Source: Conchocele bisecta (lineage: Eukaryota > Mollusca > Bivalvia > Lucinida > Thyasiridae). Taken from it: DNA of 64,000 bases. Of the stretch, positions 39,640 through 51,019 are shown piece by piece. The stretch lies in the NCBI GenBank assembly GCA_029237695.1, contig CM055271.1:30812200-30876199 (forward strand), read 5' to 3'. Below the pieces are notes generated by a model. It was not told the DNA's origin, did no database searches, and saw only the letters and a program-made list of their open reading frames with translations. The first letter of the stretch is position 1; the number at the start of each line of letters is the position of its first letter. The translations under genes and the position numbers were made by a program.

Positions 39640-40260
39640 AGAATACATGTATGTCAAATCATCCATTGTATCCAAAAAAGTTAAAATCAATGTCTTGTAT
39701 GTCAATGTCAATAGTTTTCTTCCTTTATGGAGTTCAACTTGTCGCCAGTGTTTAACTCTTTTAATTTTAGCTACTGTGTTTTTATCATAGCGTTTCATGC
39801 TCTGTTGGTGACTGGATCTGATCTGATCTGATTTGGCAATACCTGCTCACAAGTGGTCAGTAAACTGGATAGAAGTCGCTGTCCCATCAATAACTGTGCA
39901 ATTAACCATCCGTGCTGGTTATGGTTATTCCAGTATACCCACATATAGGTCTGTACAGGCACCTTTTGTTTTTATGAAACTGTGTTTCACAATGATTACT
40001 GTTCGCTCAGCTAACGCACTGGGCCTTGGCTACATAGAGCACGTGACATTAAGGAAATCACAGTCTTTTGCAAAATCAGCAAATTCCTGGTAGGCAAATT
40101 GCAGACTTGATCTGACACATGTGTACTTGGTACACCATGCTTACTTTAAATCCCTTTCAACTTTCAAGCTGTGTGACTGTTGTTGTTAACAGTTACCAGA
40201 AATTCCTTTTCATTCCATGTGGAAATGTTTACAGCAACAGTTTGTCATGGGTGGCCTGGC
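39640..40260. other. Unassigned non-coding stretch
   Basis: No exon or repeat end recognised, apart from GATCTGATCTGATCTGAT near 39815. Confidence 0.35.
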
Positions 40261-40261
40261 A

Positions 40262-40615
40262 CATAGTGTTATAATTCCAGCACAAAAATAGTTACACAAT
40301 TCCCTAACATTTGATTGGCCCGTAGCAAATATTTATATCCCAGTAAACTCCCACGCCGAACTACTTTCTACAGGTGTGCTGTCAATGTAAACAAATGGCT
40401 GCCGTCTGTCAAAATAAACACATTTTCTTGATGAATTTATTTCAAATGCTGGAATTATAAGGAATGAATGGCCTTTTGTGGAATTTATCGGGGATATAAA
40501 CTTGGAAAAGTCGCAGGAATACTGGACGAGGCCTTCCGGCCTTCGTCCAGTATTCCCGTGACTTTTCCAAGTTTATACCACGATAAATTCCACAAAAAGG
40601 CCATTCATTCCTATA
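40262..40615. mobile_element. K-family fold-back, long copy
   Basis: Ends TTATAATTCCAGCA and, after the first half, TGCTGGAATTATAA near 40448. The palindrome 40458-40610 (GCCTTCCGGCC centre) matches 17120-17285. Confidence 0.7.
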
Positions 40616-40659
40616 GTATCAGAGTCTCTTTGGCATTTGCGTTTCTATCAACAATTTGA

Positions 40660-41520
40660 TATGACATCTTCCTACCATTTTACCAGAACATTTCTGAGAC
40701 AATTGTGAATGCCGAGATGGCCATTTTGCACGGCTTGCAACATTTTGGACTCGAGTGGAGTCATAATTATGTGTTTAGATCCTTTCAGATTGTCTCTGTA
40801 ATCACATAACGCCACTATTTTCTAGTTTCCCTTTAAAATAGTTTTTCTAGCATAATAAATTGTGCATCTTACTCAGACAGGTTTCTTGCAAGTCGTGATC
40901 ACTGACATGTAAGTTCGGGAATACTACATGTACCTGTGAATTCATACCCTTAATAAAGTTAGAATATATGTATTTTACTGACTCGTGGGATATTGTATCA
41001 GTAACTAGTATGTTTTTGCCAGGAACGTGTTTCATTGACAGGCCGCATTGCTTCAGCAGCAGTAACATATCCTGTAATCTGTGATGACATGAACAGAGTA
41101 TTTATTTCATGGATATGAGAGGCAAGTGATCTTACTCAACTTGAACAGTCAGTCCGTATCATGCCTCATTATTCATGTTCAATCAGAGCGTAATAGTTTT
41201 CTGCGAAGAGTCATTGGCTTGCCTTTGTGGCATACCCTAATGCAGAACATAGATGTGTAGGTCTAAAGTGTATCTGGCTTTGTCAAGTCATAATATGACA
41301 ATTTAAACAAGTGAAACGCAATTGGACCATGCACTGATCACTTTTATATTGACACATGGGATGTGATCTCTTAAGACCATATGATAATCGTAAATAATGA
41401 TAACAACCATTGACCAATACTGCCATTTCAACGTGGCAATTGTTCTACAGTTTCCTGCATATAATTCTGTATTAGGTATAGAGTGTATCCAACACTTCCA
41501 ACAGTGTTTTTGACAATCAA
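40660..41520. other. Unassigned non-coding stretch
   Basis: The - strand open frame around 40847-41068 (LLLLKQCGLSMKHVPGKNIL then VTDTISHESVK) resembles the retropepsin/RNase H vicinity of Gypsy-type polyproteins only weakly (H-V-P-G-K-x-N-x-x-x-D-x-[LI]-S). It may be a relic of such an element. Confidence 0.4.
40847..41068 (-). mobile_element. Possible LTR-retrotransposon RNase H relic
   Basis: The frame contains KHVPGKNILVTDTISHE. Gypsy/Ty3 polyproteins have Y-x-P-G-K-x-N-x-x-A-D-x-L-S-R at the end of RNase H, and this fits with D and S in register. It is short, with no flanking reverse transcriptase or integrase seen, so it is at most a fragment. Confidence 0.45.
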
Positions 41521-41529
41521 TCTGACATT

Positions 41530-41700
41530 TTACACACGTCGTCTGCACATACTGAACAAGTGCACATGGCGTTTTACTACCGAAAAAGTCATTTAATCAC
41601 ACAAATACTGCCTTTTCAACATTTATCTACACTTTCCTGCATAAAAATTTGTATAGGGTATATATTTTATGTAAGCAACTCCTTTGACCGCATTTTGAGT
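41530..41700 (+). repeat. Single diverged unit of the 4196-5330 array
   Basis: Shares ACACACGTCGTCTGCACATA, GTGCACATGGCGTTTTACTA and AAGCAACTCCTTTGACCG in the same order as the 190 bp unit. Confidence 0.55.
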
Positions 41701-41919
41701 GTGATTGTGGCGGCACTGCCTTAAAGGAACACCAACAAGATGCAGACTCTAATGCAGATAGTGATCAAACTGATTGAAAGCACTGTATCCATATTTAAGA
41801 AAATTTCTGCATACACACAGTGACTTGAAATTGACTTTAGTCATATATAATTTCCTTATTATAGTCTGGGAAAATATCAGTCTAAGTGATTTGTGCATGC
41901 CTATATCAGAATTATATGA

Positions 41920-42850
41920 TTTTCACGGCAGCCATTTTGAAAATTATAATAAAATAGGAACAACTCAAGTTTTCTTTGATGATACAAAGAACTTTTGTTC
42001 CAAGAATGTAGCAAAACAGTCAACACAACCTAAATACACTTTACTAAATACAGTACCTAGTGAATACACAAGAAATAATATTTACATAGAGGCCATTTTA
42101 AAAACAAAATGTCCGCCATACCAGTTATCAGAAAAAGTGGAACCAACCCCAGTTTTATTATTTGAAGTATGTAGATGATAATTATAGCCAAAAAAAACAT
42201 TATATCTGCATTAGAAATGTAGATATGAATATTACAATATATTGTATAAAATTTCAGGGCGGCCATTTTTAAGCCGCTATGACGGGTTGCTAAAATTGAA
42301 AATAACACTAGTTTTGTTTTGTCAAAAGATGATTATCACCAACAAACAAATCAATGTTCTACCTGTATTAGAAGTGTATATATAATGAATATAGCATTTC
42401 AGGGTGGCCATTTTTAAATCCAACATGGCGGCCAAAGGAATTGTTGAAAAAATTGGAACCAACCCCATTTTTGTTCTACATGCTCTAAAGATGACAAAAA
42501 AACATTGGTTACAAGAATGTAGTAAAAAAAAAACAACAAGACTACATAACAGTATATACACTACAACATTTCACCATTATCACAGTTTTACATCCATATT
42601 CCACACACAAGTCAAAAAGTTTACAGACAAACCATTCACTGGTCTTGTAGATCCAATTTTCTGTACAGATTGATACATGTATATCACACTATCAGCATTG
42701 ATTTATCTTTCTCATCTTCCATGTATCAATAACGTATCAATATTTCACCATTATCTCAATTTTACATCCATATTCCACACACAAATCAAACATTTTACAG
42801 ACAAACCATTCAATGGTCTTGTAGATCCAATTTTCCGTACAGATTGACAT
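41920..42850 (+). repeat. Diverged repeat units with GGCCATTTT and GAACCAACCCCA
   Basis: About four units of roughly 160-170 bp share GGCCATTTTTAAA, GGAACCAACCCCA and TACAAGAATGTAG. At 42573-42680 and 42746-42850 a further ~105 bp unit (TTTACATCCATATTCCACAC) is duplicated. The 134-codon open frame at 41774-42178 falls on this repeat. Confidence 0.6.
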
Positions 42851-43090
42851 ATTACAGTATCAGCATCATGTAATATCATTCGCGTCACGTTACCCGCTAT
42901 TAAGGCCACTATGCTGTATAGTTCCCAATACGCAATACTGGAGGACAGATCACAGCAGTGTTCCGCTTCATTAACGATAATACATCAGCCACTCTGCACA
43001 CGCGGAGCCAAACACACTTCTTGGCTTACGTATGCTACGTTACCCAAGACCAGTAAAAGAATTTAGCTTGAATCTCTTGTGTATGACTTA

Positions 43091-43335
43091 ACCCTTTCAC
43101 CCCTAAGTAACTGAATGGGCTGCGATATGTTCGTTTTGCAACCAATCCAATCAACGCAAAATGATTTTCAGACTATTCCATTTATAAAAAGGGGGTATTT
43201 GTTGTTCTCAAAAATATGAAAATTACTTTCAACCAGTGCAGATCCTGATGAGACGGCTCGTTACGAGCCGGCTCATCTGGATCTGCACTGTTTGCATAAA
43301 CCGATATAGCGGCCTTTCGGGTTGAAAGGGTTAAC
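43091..43335. mobile_element. G-family piggyBac-like MITE, TTAA flanks
   Basis: TTAACCCTTTCACCCC to TTGAAAGGGTTAA with a complete core hairpin. Confidence 0.87.
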
Positions 43336-43367
43336 AAACACACTTCTTGGCTTAAGTACGCTATTAA

Positions 43368-43722
43368 GAGCTCCAGATAAGCTTTGTGTCTAAAACGTAG
43401 TATACCCCCTGATTTCAAAATCATTGCGTATTTTACTTTTACAAATGGGTTATTGATTTTCTTCATTACTAAATAGGGAACAAATGATAAAAAACATAAC
43501 AAATTTAAACATTCACTTATTTGAGCACTGTTTGCTTTTTGCAGCTCAACTAAGTGAATTTTCAACTTTATGACAGTATTTTCACTACTCAATTTGAAAA
43601 TCAACGCGTATTTTCACATTGCTGTGCGTATTTTGTACTCCCATGTTTGATAATCATTGCGTATTACTTATTACTAAAATAATTGCATAAAATACGCAAA
43701 TACGCACCATATCTGGAGCGTT
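43368..43722. mobile_element. B-family hAT-like MITE
   Basis: AGAGCTCCAGATAAG and ATATCTGGAGCG ends; TTTTTGCAGCTCAACTAAGT centre. Confidence 0.78.
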
Positions 43723-43786
43723 GTTATCTACTCGCAGCAAAATAATTTAGCTTGAATCTCTTGTTTATGACTTAACACTTCATTTC

Positions 43787-44018
43787 ACTAAACTTCGTAG
43801 GATTAAAATGTTTGTAAATGCAAATTTATGATCGTCTGGAAATTTCAATTGATGTAATTACATTTATTAAGCATAGGCTGCATATGCACTAACTCAATAA
43901 ATGTAAATCCATCAGTTGTTTACAGGAAAACAATGTTAATGTTAAATTTACAGACTCGCTATCATAATTTTGCACTTTCGAACATTTTAGTTGTACAAAG
44001 TTTAGTGAAACGGCCCTC
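43787..44018. mobile_element. D-family MITE
   Basis: The left end is degraded (CATTTCACTAAACTTCG); the right end is GTGAAACGGCCCT followed by CTG. Confidence 0.78.
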
Positions 44019-44019
44019 T

Positions 44020-44240
44020 GACAACTATCATGTCTATAGCAGTCTTTGCAAACATTGTAGATCCAGATGAGCCGGCTCGTGACGAGCCGCCTCATCAGGA
44101 TTTGCACTTTTTGCAAATAATTTTGCAAATAATTTTCATATTCTTTAGGAAAAGAAAACGCCCACTTTTCATAAATGGTATAGACTAAGTCTGAACATCA
44201 TTTTGTGACGATTAGATTGGTTGGAAAATTAACGTATCAT
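44020..44240. mobile_element. G-family MITE, reversed and truncated
   Basis: Core GTAGATCCAGATGAGCCGGC, then CCGCCTCATCAGGATTTGCA, then CATTTTGTGACGATTAGATT. The TTAACCCTTT end is lost. Confidence 0.7.
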
Positions 44241-44247
44241 AACCAGT

Positions 44248-44552
44248 AGCCTATCTCACCAACATTGCAAAGTATACTTTTCTAGCAAAGTATACTTTGA
44301 GGGAGTAATCATTTATTTTTTCTGAAATTCATTATTTCATATAGAACTAACGACTGCATATATTTGATGATTAAAAGTATGCAGAATTATTATACTGAAT
44401 TTATTACATTATCACAGCCAAAATGGCTGTGATAATGTAATAAATTCAGTATAATAAAAATTAATACATTTATCCTAAAATTGAAAATTTCTCCCTCAAA
44501 GTATACTTTGCTAGAAAAGTATACTTTGCAATGTTGGTGAAATATGCTACAA
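44248..44552. mobile_element. E-family PIF/Harbinger-like MITE
   Basis: CAG|TAGCCTATCTCACCAACATT to GTGAAATATGCTA|CAA. Complete palindrome and terminal AAAGTATACTTT repeats. Confidence 0.83.
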
Positions 44553-44639
44553 TTGTTTAGGGGTGAGAGGGTTCAGACCAAGCTGTTATTTTTTAGTTAA
44601 GATTAAAGTTTCAGTGCATGCTAATCACAGGCTCTGAAA

Positions 44640-44698
44640 TGTGGCTGTGATGGGAGAAATGGAGCTTATGGCTTTTGTTGCAAGTCTAGCAGACTCCA
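44640..44698. mobile_element. H-family MITE left arm
   Basis: GTGGCTGTGATGGGAGAAAT to AGCAGACTCCAG, where the next E element starts. Confidence 0.6.
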
Positions 44699-45315
44699 GT
44701 AGCCGATTTCATCAAAATTGCAAAGTATACTTATCTAGCAAAGTATACTTTGAGGGAGTAATTATTTATTTTTCCCAAAATGCATTATTTCAAACAAAAC
44801 AAACCACTGCATATATTTGATGATTCAAAGTATGCAGAATTATTATACTGAATTTATTACATTATCACAGCCAAAATGGCTGTGATAATGTAATAAATTC
44901 AGTATAATAAAAATTAATACATTTATCCTAAAAGTATCCTAAAATTTAAAATTTCTGCCTCAAAGTATACTTTTTTTTTTTTGCTTATATTTAACGGCGG
45001 CACTGGCTCTAGGACCTTGCATGCCGTCTCCCAAGAATGGGAGAATGAACGGAGGTAGAGACTTTTTGAGAGAAGCCGGTAATTCGTATTTACAGAGCAA
45101 CTACGAATTATCGGTACCCATTTACAGCTGGGTGAACTGGAGCAGTGAGGATAAAGTGTCTTGCTCAAGGACACAACGCACGCCGCTAGTCAGGCTCGAA
45201 CCCACGACCCTTGGATCAGTAGTCCGACACACTAACCATTACGCCACGGCGCTCCACAAAAAAGTATACTTTGCTAGAAAAGTATACTTTGCCATGTTGG
45301 TGATATTTAAGACTT
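44699..45315. mobile_element. E-family MITE split by an S3 SINE
   Basis: CAG|TAGCCGATTTCATCAAAA start. The right terminal AAAGTATACTTT repeats continue after the SINE. The closing end (GTTGGTGATATTT) is eroded. Confidence 0.82.
44974..45260 (-). mobile_element. S3 tRNA-derived SINE with 12 bp target duplication
   Basis: AAAGTATACTTT occurs at 44962-44973 and 45261-45272. The tRNA-like head is at the right on the - strand: GGAGCGCCGTGGCGTAATGG (A box) and GGGTCGTGGGTTCGAGCC (B box). The poly-A tail is the T-run at the left. Confidence 0.92.
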
Positions 45316-45478
45316 AAGAGTGGGCATGTACCTTTAAAGTTTCAGAGCATGCTCATCACGGCTTTCTGTTAAGGCTTAACCATAATTAAACATTAATGAA
45401 ATGTGGCTGTGACGGGAGAAATGGGGCTTATGGCTTTTGTTGCAAGTCTAGCATACTCCTGAATCCTTTAAGGCCCTG

Positions 45479-45691
45479 GGGTGCGTTTCACTAAACTTTG
45501 TACAAATAAAATGTTCGTAAGTGCAAACTTATGATCGTCTATAAATTTCACAATAACAATGTTTTCTTGTAAACAGGCTGCATATGCAGCCTATGCTCAA
45601 TAAATGTAAATCCATCAATTGAAATTTCCAGACATTGCTAAATTTGCACTTACGAACATTTTAGTCGTACAAAGTTTAGTGAAACGGGCCC
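45479..45691. mobile_element. D-family PIF/Harbinger-like MITE, CTG target duplication
   Basis: CTG flanks GGGTGCGTTTCACTAAAC and GTTTAGTGAAACGGGCCC. Part of the left arm is deleted. Confidence 0.88.
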
Positions 45692-45985
45692 CTGGGTCTC
45701 AGATGTGGGTGAAATGTGAGCAAAACAGTTGGTAAAAGAGCCGTAACCATTTCCTTTTTTTCTAATTTTATACAATATGTATTTGCTATGGTTTTATTGA
45801 AATTCTAGTTTTGCTACATATAGCAATCACATTTTCTGCTGGTGCGCTCGTGATTAGTAGTCATGTGACAAACTTGTTTTGACTGGACACTACATCATCG
45901 ACTACATCAGAGTTATAACATTCAGTTTTCGCATCGGTAAATTTGGTTGTTTCTGCTAATCATGCACGTACATCATGTATTAAGG
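45692..45985. other. Unassigned non-coding stretch
   Basis: No exon or repeat recognised. Confidence 0.35.
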
Positions 45986-46225
45986 CAGAGCTCCAGATAA
46001 GGTGTGTATTGGCGTATTTTATGCACTTATTGTAGCAGAATACGCATTGAATATCAAAAGTGGGAGTACAAAATACTCACAGCAATGTGAAAATACGCAT
46101 TTATTTTCAAATTGAGTAGAGTAGTGAAAATACTGTAATAAAGTATTTGTAAAAGTAAAATGCGCATTGAATTGGAAATATGTGGGTATAAAACTCTTTA
46201 GACACAAAACCTATCTGGGGCTTTG
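45986..46225. mobile_element. B-family hAT-like MITE, centre deleted
   Basis: ATTAAGG|CAGAGCTCCAGATAAG to ACCTATCTGGGGCTTTG|TTAAGG. It gives the uninterrupted version of the site that C occupies at 31243. Confidence 0.78.
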
Positions 46226-46600
46226 TTAAGGTGTTGATGGGGATATTAATATATGTTATAGAGTAATTTTGAAGAGTTTCAAGCGGGTTTGTTTTTGTGT
46301 GGTATCTGCAGCAAAATGGTAGTCAATTTTAACTATGAATCACTGAAAGGAATTACGTCACTACTATTGGGTGTTTTCAGACTGATTACGTAATGCGGTA
46401 AAGTTTAAATTTAGCAAGGAATTTGCTCGACTTGTTATTTACGACATCAACTGCTGATAATTAGCCGACACACACATGTCTCTGATCAAGGACAATTTGC
46501 AACTGTATTCATACAATATTTATCGATGTATCTCCTTCGAGGGAACCAACCATCCGAAACACAGCCACTCTAAAAGAATCTATTCAGTTTATTAAAAGCA
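46226..46600. other. Unassigned non-coding stretch
   Basis: No exon or repeat recognised. Confidence 0.35.
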
Positions 46601-46734
46601 TGTCAGCTGTTTCTGATTGAATGGCTGACTGTGCATGCTGATCTGTGTCTGCATTGGTCACAAAGGCTATAAGCCCCATTTCTCCAGTACAAGTACTGTT
46701 TCTCATGCCATCAGTCTATAATTGCATTGCATAG

Positions 46735-47125
46735 AGCTCCAGATAAGCTGCGTATTTGCTTAAATACCCAATTAAAATTGCCAAAAAAAAACAATTGACA
46801 TCAGAAGTAGCGAGTATCAAAAAGAAATAACAATTGTGTGTGGTACCTTTATCATGCTGCTGAAAACAATAAACAGACCACAAATATAGCACATTTTTTC
46901 TTATTTTCCATGAAAACAGATCTTGGTATTTCATTAGAATTGTCTCCAAGGAGACAATTCTAATGAAATGCCAAGACATGTTTTCATTTCGAAGAAAACT
47001 ATTCAATAATTTCTGTCTGTTGATGTGCAAACAGTAGTGTGATTTCATTTTACCCAATTAAAATTTTGAAATACCCAATTTCTTCAGAAATGATGGAGTG
47101 AAAATACTCAATTAGTAATTGATTG
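46735..47125. mobile_element. A-family hAT-like MITE, right end missing
   Basis: Starts AGAGCTCCAGATAAGCTGCG, central palindrome GTCTCCAAGGAGAC, then breaks off at ACTCAATTAGTAATTGA. Confidence 0.8.
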
Positions 47126-47182
47126 CAGAATGTAACGGAACTGGAATGGCGCTAAGTAATGCTGTGTGCGTGGCAACTCATT

Positions 47183-47396
47183 AACCCTCACTATGCGGGA
47201 GACGAAAATTGTTGTCTGCTGTTTTTCATTTTTGCCTTAATTCTTAACAAAATAAACTGTTTTGACAGCACATGAGAATCGTCTCAAGTGGAGATGATTC
47301 TCATGCACTGCCAAAACAGGTTTTTATCGAGAAATATTGAGAGAAAAAAGACATTTCTAGCAGACGACAACATTTAATTCAGCGTAGTAAGGGTTA
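47183..47396. mobile_element. F-family piggyBac-like MITE, TTAA flanks
   Basis: TTAACCCTCACTATGC to GTAAGGGTTAA. The centre differs from other copies (CGTCTCAAGTGGAGATGA). Confidence 0.82.
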
Positions 47397-47534
47397 AACA
47401 ATATATATTTCATACACTACATGGTACATCATTACATGTGAAATGTACATGGATGGCAAGGCCATTTAGAATGGTATCTCTTGAGAATGTAATGAATCAA
47501 TTTGCCCTGGCCTGACCTCTGGCTCAGCCAATGA

Positions 47535-47640
47535 AAATATTACCATAGGAAAAATATCTGGCGCGGTACGGAAACGTGATGTGCTCGGCAGAGCCTCGCC
47601 CATCCCGTTTCCGTACCGCGCCAGATATTTTTCCCATTCA
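47535..47640. repeat. GC-rich palindrome
   Basis: AAAAATATCTGGCGCGGTAC pairs with GTACCGCGCCAGATATTTTT across about 45 bp. A single copy is seen. Confidence 0.7.
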
Positions 47641-47779
47641 CGGCACTAACCTACTATTCTATTTATCCCGCCAACATTACAAATAGCTTTAAAATGCAAA
47701 AAATAACCCCAGCCGCATCTCCAAATTGACAGGATTTCAAAAATGTTTCACGGCACCGTGTTTCACGGCACATACGCAC

Positions 47780-47940
47780 TGTGTTGACGGGATAAATGGG
47801 GCTTATGGGCGTCATCATAGCCGCACAGGCTGACCTTGATCTACACTGGTCCCAAAACCCATAAGCCCCAATTCTCCAGTCACATCTACACTGGTCGCAA
47901 AATCAATACACCCCATTTCTCGTGTCACAGTCACATATAA
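47780..47940. mobile_element. H-family MITE remnants
   Basis: The right halves of two H copies in tandem: GGCTGACCTTGATCTACACT, then CCAATTCTCCAGTCACATCT, then CATTTCTCGTGTCACAGTCA. Confidence 0.6.
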
Positions 47941-47990
47941 AGACATGACCTTAGTTTAAAGTCTCATCCAAAGATGATATCCTACTCAGG

Positions 47991-48148
47991 CCCGTAGCCA
48001 GGGGGGTCGGAGCGGTCGAACGACCCCCCCGCCCCCCCCCCCTCCCCCCCCGCCTCGAGGTCCACTTTTTTAGCTAAAAAAGCCCCCTAGATACCTCAGA
48101 TACCCTAGAAACGACCCCCCCTTCAAACAGGTTTGGCTACGGGCCTGC
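47991..48148. mobile_element. N-family hAT-like MITE, CTACT flanks
   Basis: CAGGCCCGTAGCCAGG and TTGGCTACGGGCCTG with CTACT on both sides. It contains a poly-C run. Confidence 0.8.
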
Positions 48149-48162
48149 TACTAAAGTATTAT

Positions 48163-48830
48163 TCTAAAGTGCTGTCAAAGCATGTTTTTGATGATAAAAA
48201 TGGAAAATAGAAAATAAACAGTAGACGACAAAAAATTAAGATAGCGGTCTAAGGGTTAACTCATAGTCCGATCTGTTTTGTCTATTTGATGGTTGTTTAT
48301 GCTTTGCCAGCACTTTAGAATAATTTACAACATGCTTTGACAGCACTTTAGAATCATTTCCATTGGAAATGATTCTGAAGTGCTGTCAAACCATGTTTTT
48401 ATTGAGAAATAAGGCAGGATGAAAAAAGCAACAGCAGATGATAATTGTTGTGTGTAGCTGTGTAATGGTTAACTCGTAGGCCGATCTGTCTGTCTATTTG
48501 ATGGTTGTTTATGCTTTGCCAGCAATTTAGAATAATTTACAATATGCTTTGACAGCACTTTAGAATCATTTCCTTTGGAAATGATTCTGAAGTGCTGTCA
48601 AACCATGTTTTTATTGAGAAATAAGGCAAGATGAAAAAAGCAACAGCAGACGACAATTGTTGTGTGTAGCGGTGGAAACTCGTAGGCCGATCTGTCTGTC
48701 TATTTGTTGGTTGTTTATGCAATGTCCCTGTTTCGTCATGTTGTAAGGACACGGGTTTTGTTTTCCACAATAACGTATTTACGATGTTATCATGAGGGAA
48801 AATCAATCAAATGCATTGTAATTTCATTGA
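48163..48830. repeat. Tandem block of F-family MITE pieces, ~190-215 bp period
   Basis: The phrase CCGATCTGT...TATTTGATGGTTGTTTATGC recurs near 48270, 48482 and 48688, each followed by F-family arms GCTTTGACAGCACTTTAGAA. The duplicated unit is an F MITE plus flanking host DNA. Confidence 0.72.
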
Positions 48831-49570
48831 TCGCCTAGTGGGATTGATAGAATATACGGTATGAGACATCAGTGTGGGAGAAGATGTCATTTTATTCTCT
48901 GCAACCAGTGTAGCTCTTTGATTTATTAACCCTCACACCGCTATCTTATTTTTGTTTTCGTCTGCTGTTTCTTTTCCATTTTTATAATCAAAAACATGCT
49001 TTGACAGCTCTTCAGAATCATTTCCATTGGAAATGATTCTGAAGTGTTGTCAAACCATGTTTTTATTGAGAAGTAAGGCATTGATTGCCTAATGGGATTG
49101 ATAGAATATACGGTATGAGACATCAGTGTGGGAGAAGATGTCATTTTATTCTCTGCAACCAGTATAGCTCTTTGATTTATTAACCCTCACACCGCTATCT
49201 TATTTTTGTTGTTGTCTGCTGTTTCTTTTCCATTTTTATAATCAAAAACATGCTTTGACAGCTCTTCAGAATCATTTCCATTGGAAATGATTCTAAAGTG
49301 CTGTCAAACCATGTTTTTATTGAGAAGTAAGGCATTGATTGCCTAATGGGATTGATAGAATATACCGTATGAGACATCAGTGTGGGAGAAGATGTCATTT
49401 TATTCTCTGCAACCAGTATATCTCTTTGATTTATTAACCCTCACACCGCTATCTTATTTTTGTTGTCGTCTGCTGTTTATTTTCCATTTTTATAATCAAA
49501 AACATGCTTTGACAGCACTTTAGAATAATTTACAACATGCTTTGATAGCACTTCAGAATCATTTCCATTG
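48831..49570. repeat. Three tandem copies of a ~254 bp unit containing an F MITE
   Basis: GGGATTGATAGAATATAC recurs near 48840, 49094 and 49348, with AGACATCAGTGTGGGAGAAG, and the F palindrome CATTTCCATTGGAAATG in two complete units. Confidence 0.85.
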
Positions 49571-49642
49571 GACACAATCTAAAACAATTGATGAAGAGAG
49601 TTTTGTTTGCTGCATTCTAAGGGTTAGTACATGCATGTTAGC

Positions 49643-49915
49643 CCTTAGACCGCCGCTCACAACAATTGTCGTCTGCTGTTACTTTTATATCTTGCATTAC
49701 TTCTCAATAAAAACATGGTTTGACAGCACTTCAGAATCATTTCCAATGACATGTTTTCATTTCGAAGCAAACTATTCAATAATTGCTGTCTGTTGATGTT
49801 TAAACAGTAGTGTGATTTTATTTTACCCAATTAAAGTTTTGAAATACCCAATTGCTTCAGAAATGATAGAGTGACAATACTCAATTGCTAATTCCTTATC
49901 TGGAGCCCTGTAAAG
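49643..49915. mobile_element. F-family left half joined to A-family right half
   Basis: TTAGACCGCCGCTCAC through CAGAATCATTTCCAATG is F. At 49748 it switches to GACATGTTTTCATTTCGAAG of family A and runs to CTTATCTGGAGCCCTG at 49910. The join is at CCAATGACATG. Confidence 0.78.
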
Positions 49916-50171
49916 TGACTGCGTGTCACATGAAGTCTCAGATATCCAATATGTGGTTTTTCCTTCATGCACAGTAGATGACAAATATAAATCAATCACA
50001 CCATTTTATTTGATCACATTCCCAACAAAGCATGCGCTATATTCAAGTACATGCCATCAGAAACTGAGAAGCAGGGGAGATAATTGGGATTGGCATAATT
50101 TGGCATTTTCACCATACATGTACCAGCAAGCAAAAATTGTGAAATTACTTTATTTTTGGTATTAAATGATA

Positions 50172-50915
50172 ATAGTACAGTCGAACCTGTGAACAATGAC
50201 CGGCCAAGGGAAGTAAGTGGCCAAAGTCGAAACATTTGCATCCTTTCACAACAAAGGCCAATCAGCATCGTGCGTGTAAACAAAGTTTGCAAACTTTTAA
50301 TGAATTTTTATAACTTACGTGGATTTTCATTATGCCTATGGGAATATACGACACAAAATACATATGAGACATGCAATGTGATTTTGTACCTTCGGACATC
50401 TGCGTAATTTCATTAAATACTTTTACAATATGTTTCAGAAATAAAATCGAAAGTTGACAAACTTTTCAGAGTACGGTACATGCAGAATATTTTGTAAACT
50501 TTTGACGCCATTTACGGAAAATATTGTAAATTTTGTAAATGTATTTCAGGAATTATGGTTATGCAATATGTTTCATGGTAATTTGTTAATATCACCAAAA
50601 CTACACTGACCGATATGGGCAAGGTAAATGTTTTCAAAAAGAGGCTTGTGCTGAAGTAAGCACATGTAATTGATGACTAATTGGATTGTTTTGCTCTTTT
50701 TTTTGGCCGACAAAAACATGACTTGGCCGCTGTTCACATACAAAAATGCCGCCTGCGAATGAAAATCGCTGGCCGCTCATTGTTGTTCAGGGGTGGCTGT
50801 TATTCCAAGGTTTTATAAAGAACAAAATTTGATGGGGGGATTTATTTTTAACTCGCCTTTGTGGACAGGTGGTCGCTATTCACAGGTGGCCGTTAACACA
50901 GGTTTGACTGTATAC
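50172..50915. mobile_element. M-type fold-back enclosing an O-family fold-back
   Basis: ACAGTCGAACCTGTGAACAA at the left and ACACAGGTTTGACTGT at the right. O-type sequence (ATATGAGACATGCAATGTGA) occupies about 50365-50600. Confidence 0.65.
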
Positions 50916-51019
50916 CATATTTAGGAGTTCCCATCACAGAAGGTAGTGTAATTAATATAAATAAACTTATCTAGTAATAATCAATTGAAAAACATACCTA
51001 TAATGCTGAAAAATAACTA

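Noticed and set aside
41774..42178. 134-codon open frame on the + strand
   Set aside because: It overlaps diverged repeat units. The composition is AT-driven and no domain was recognised.
43182..43604. 140-codon open frame on the - strand
   Set aside because: It spans a G-family MITE and a B-family MITE, which explain all of the sequence.
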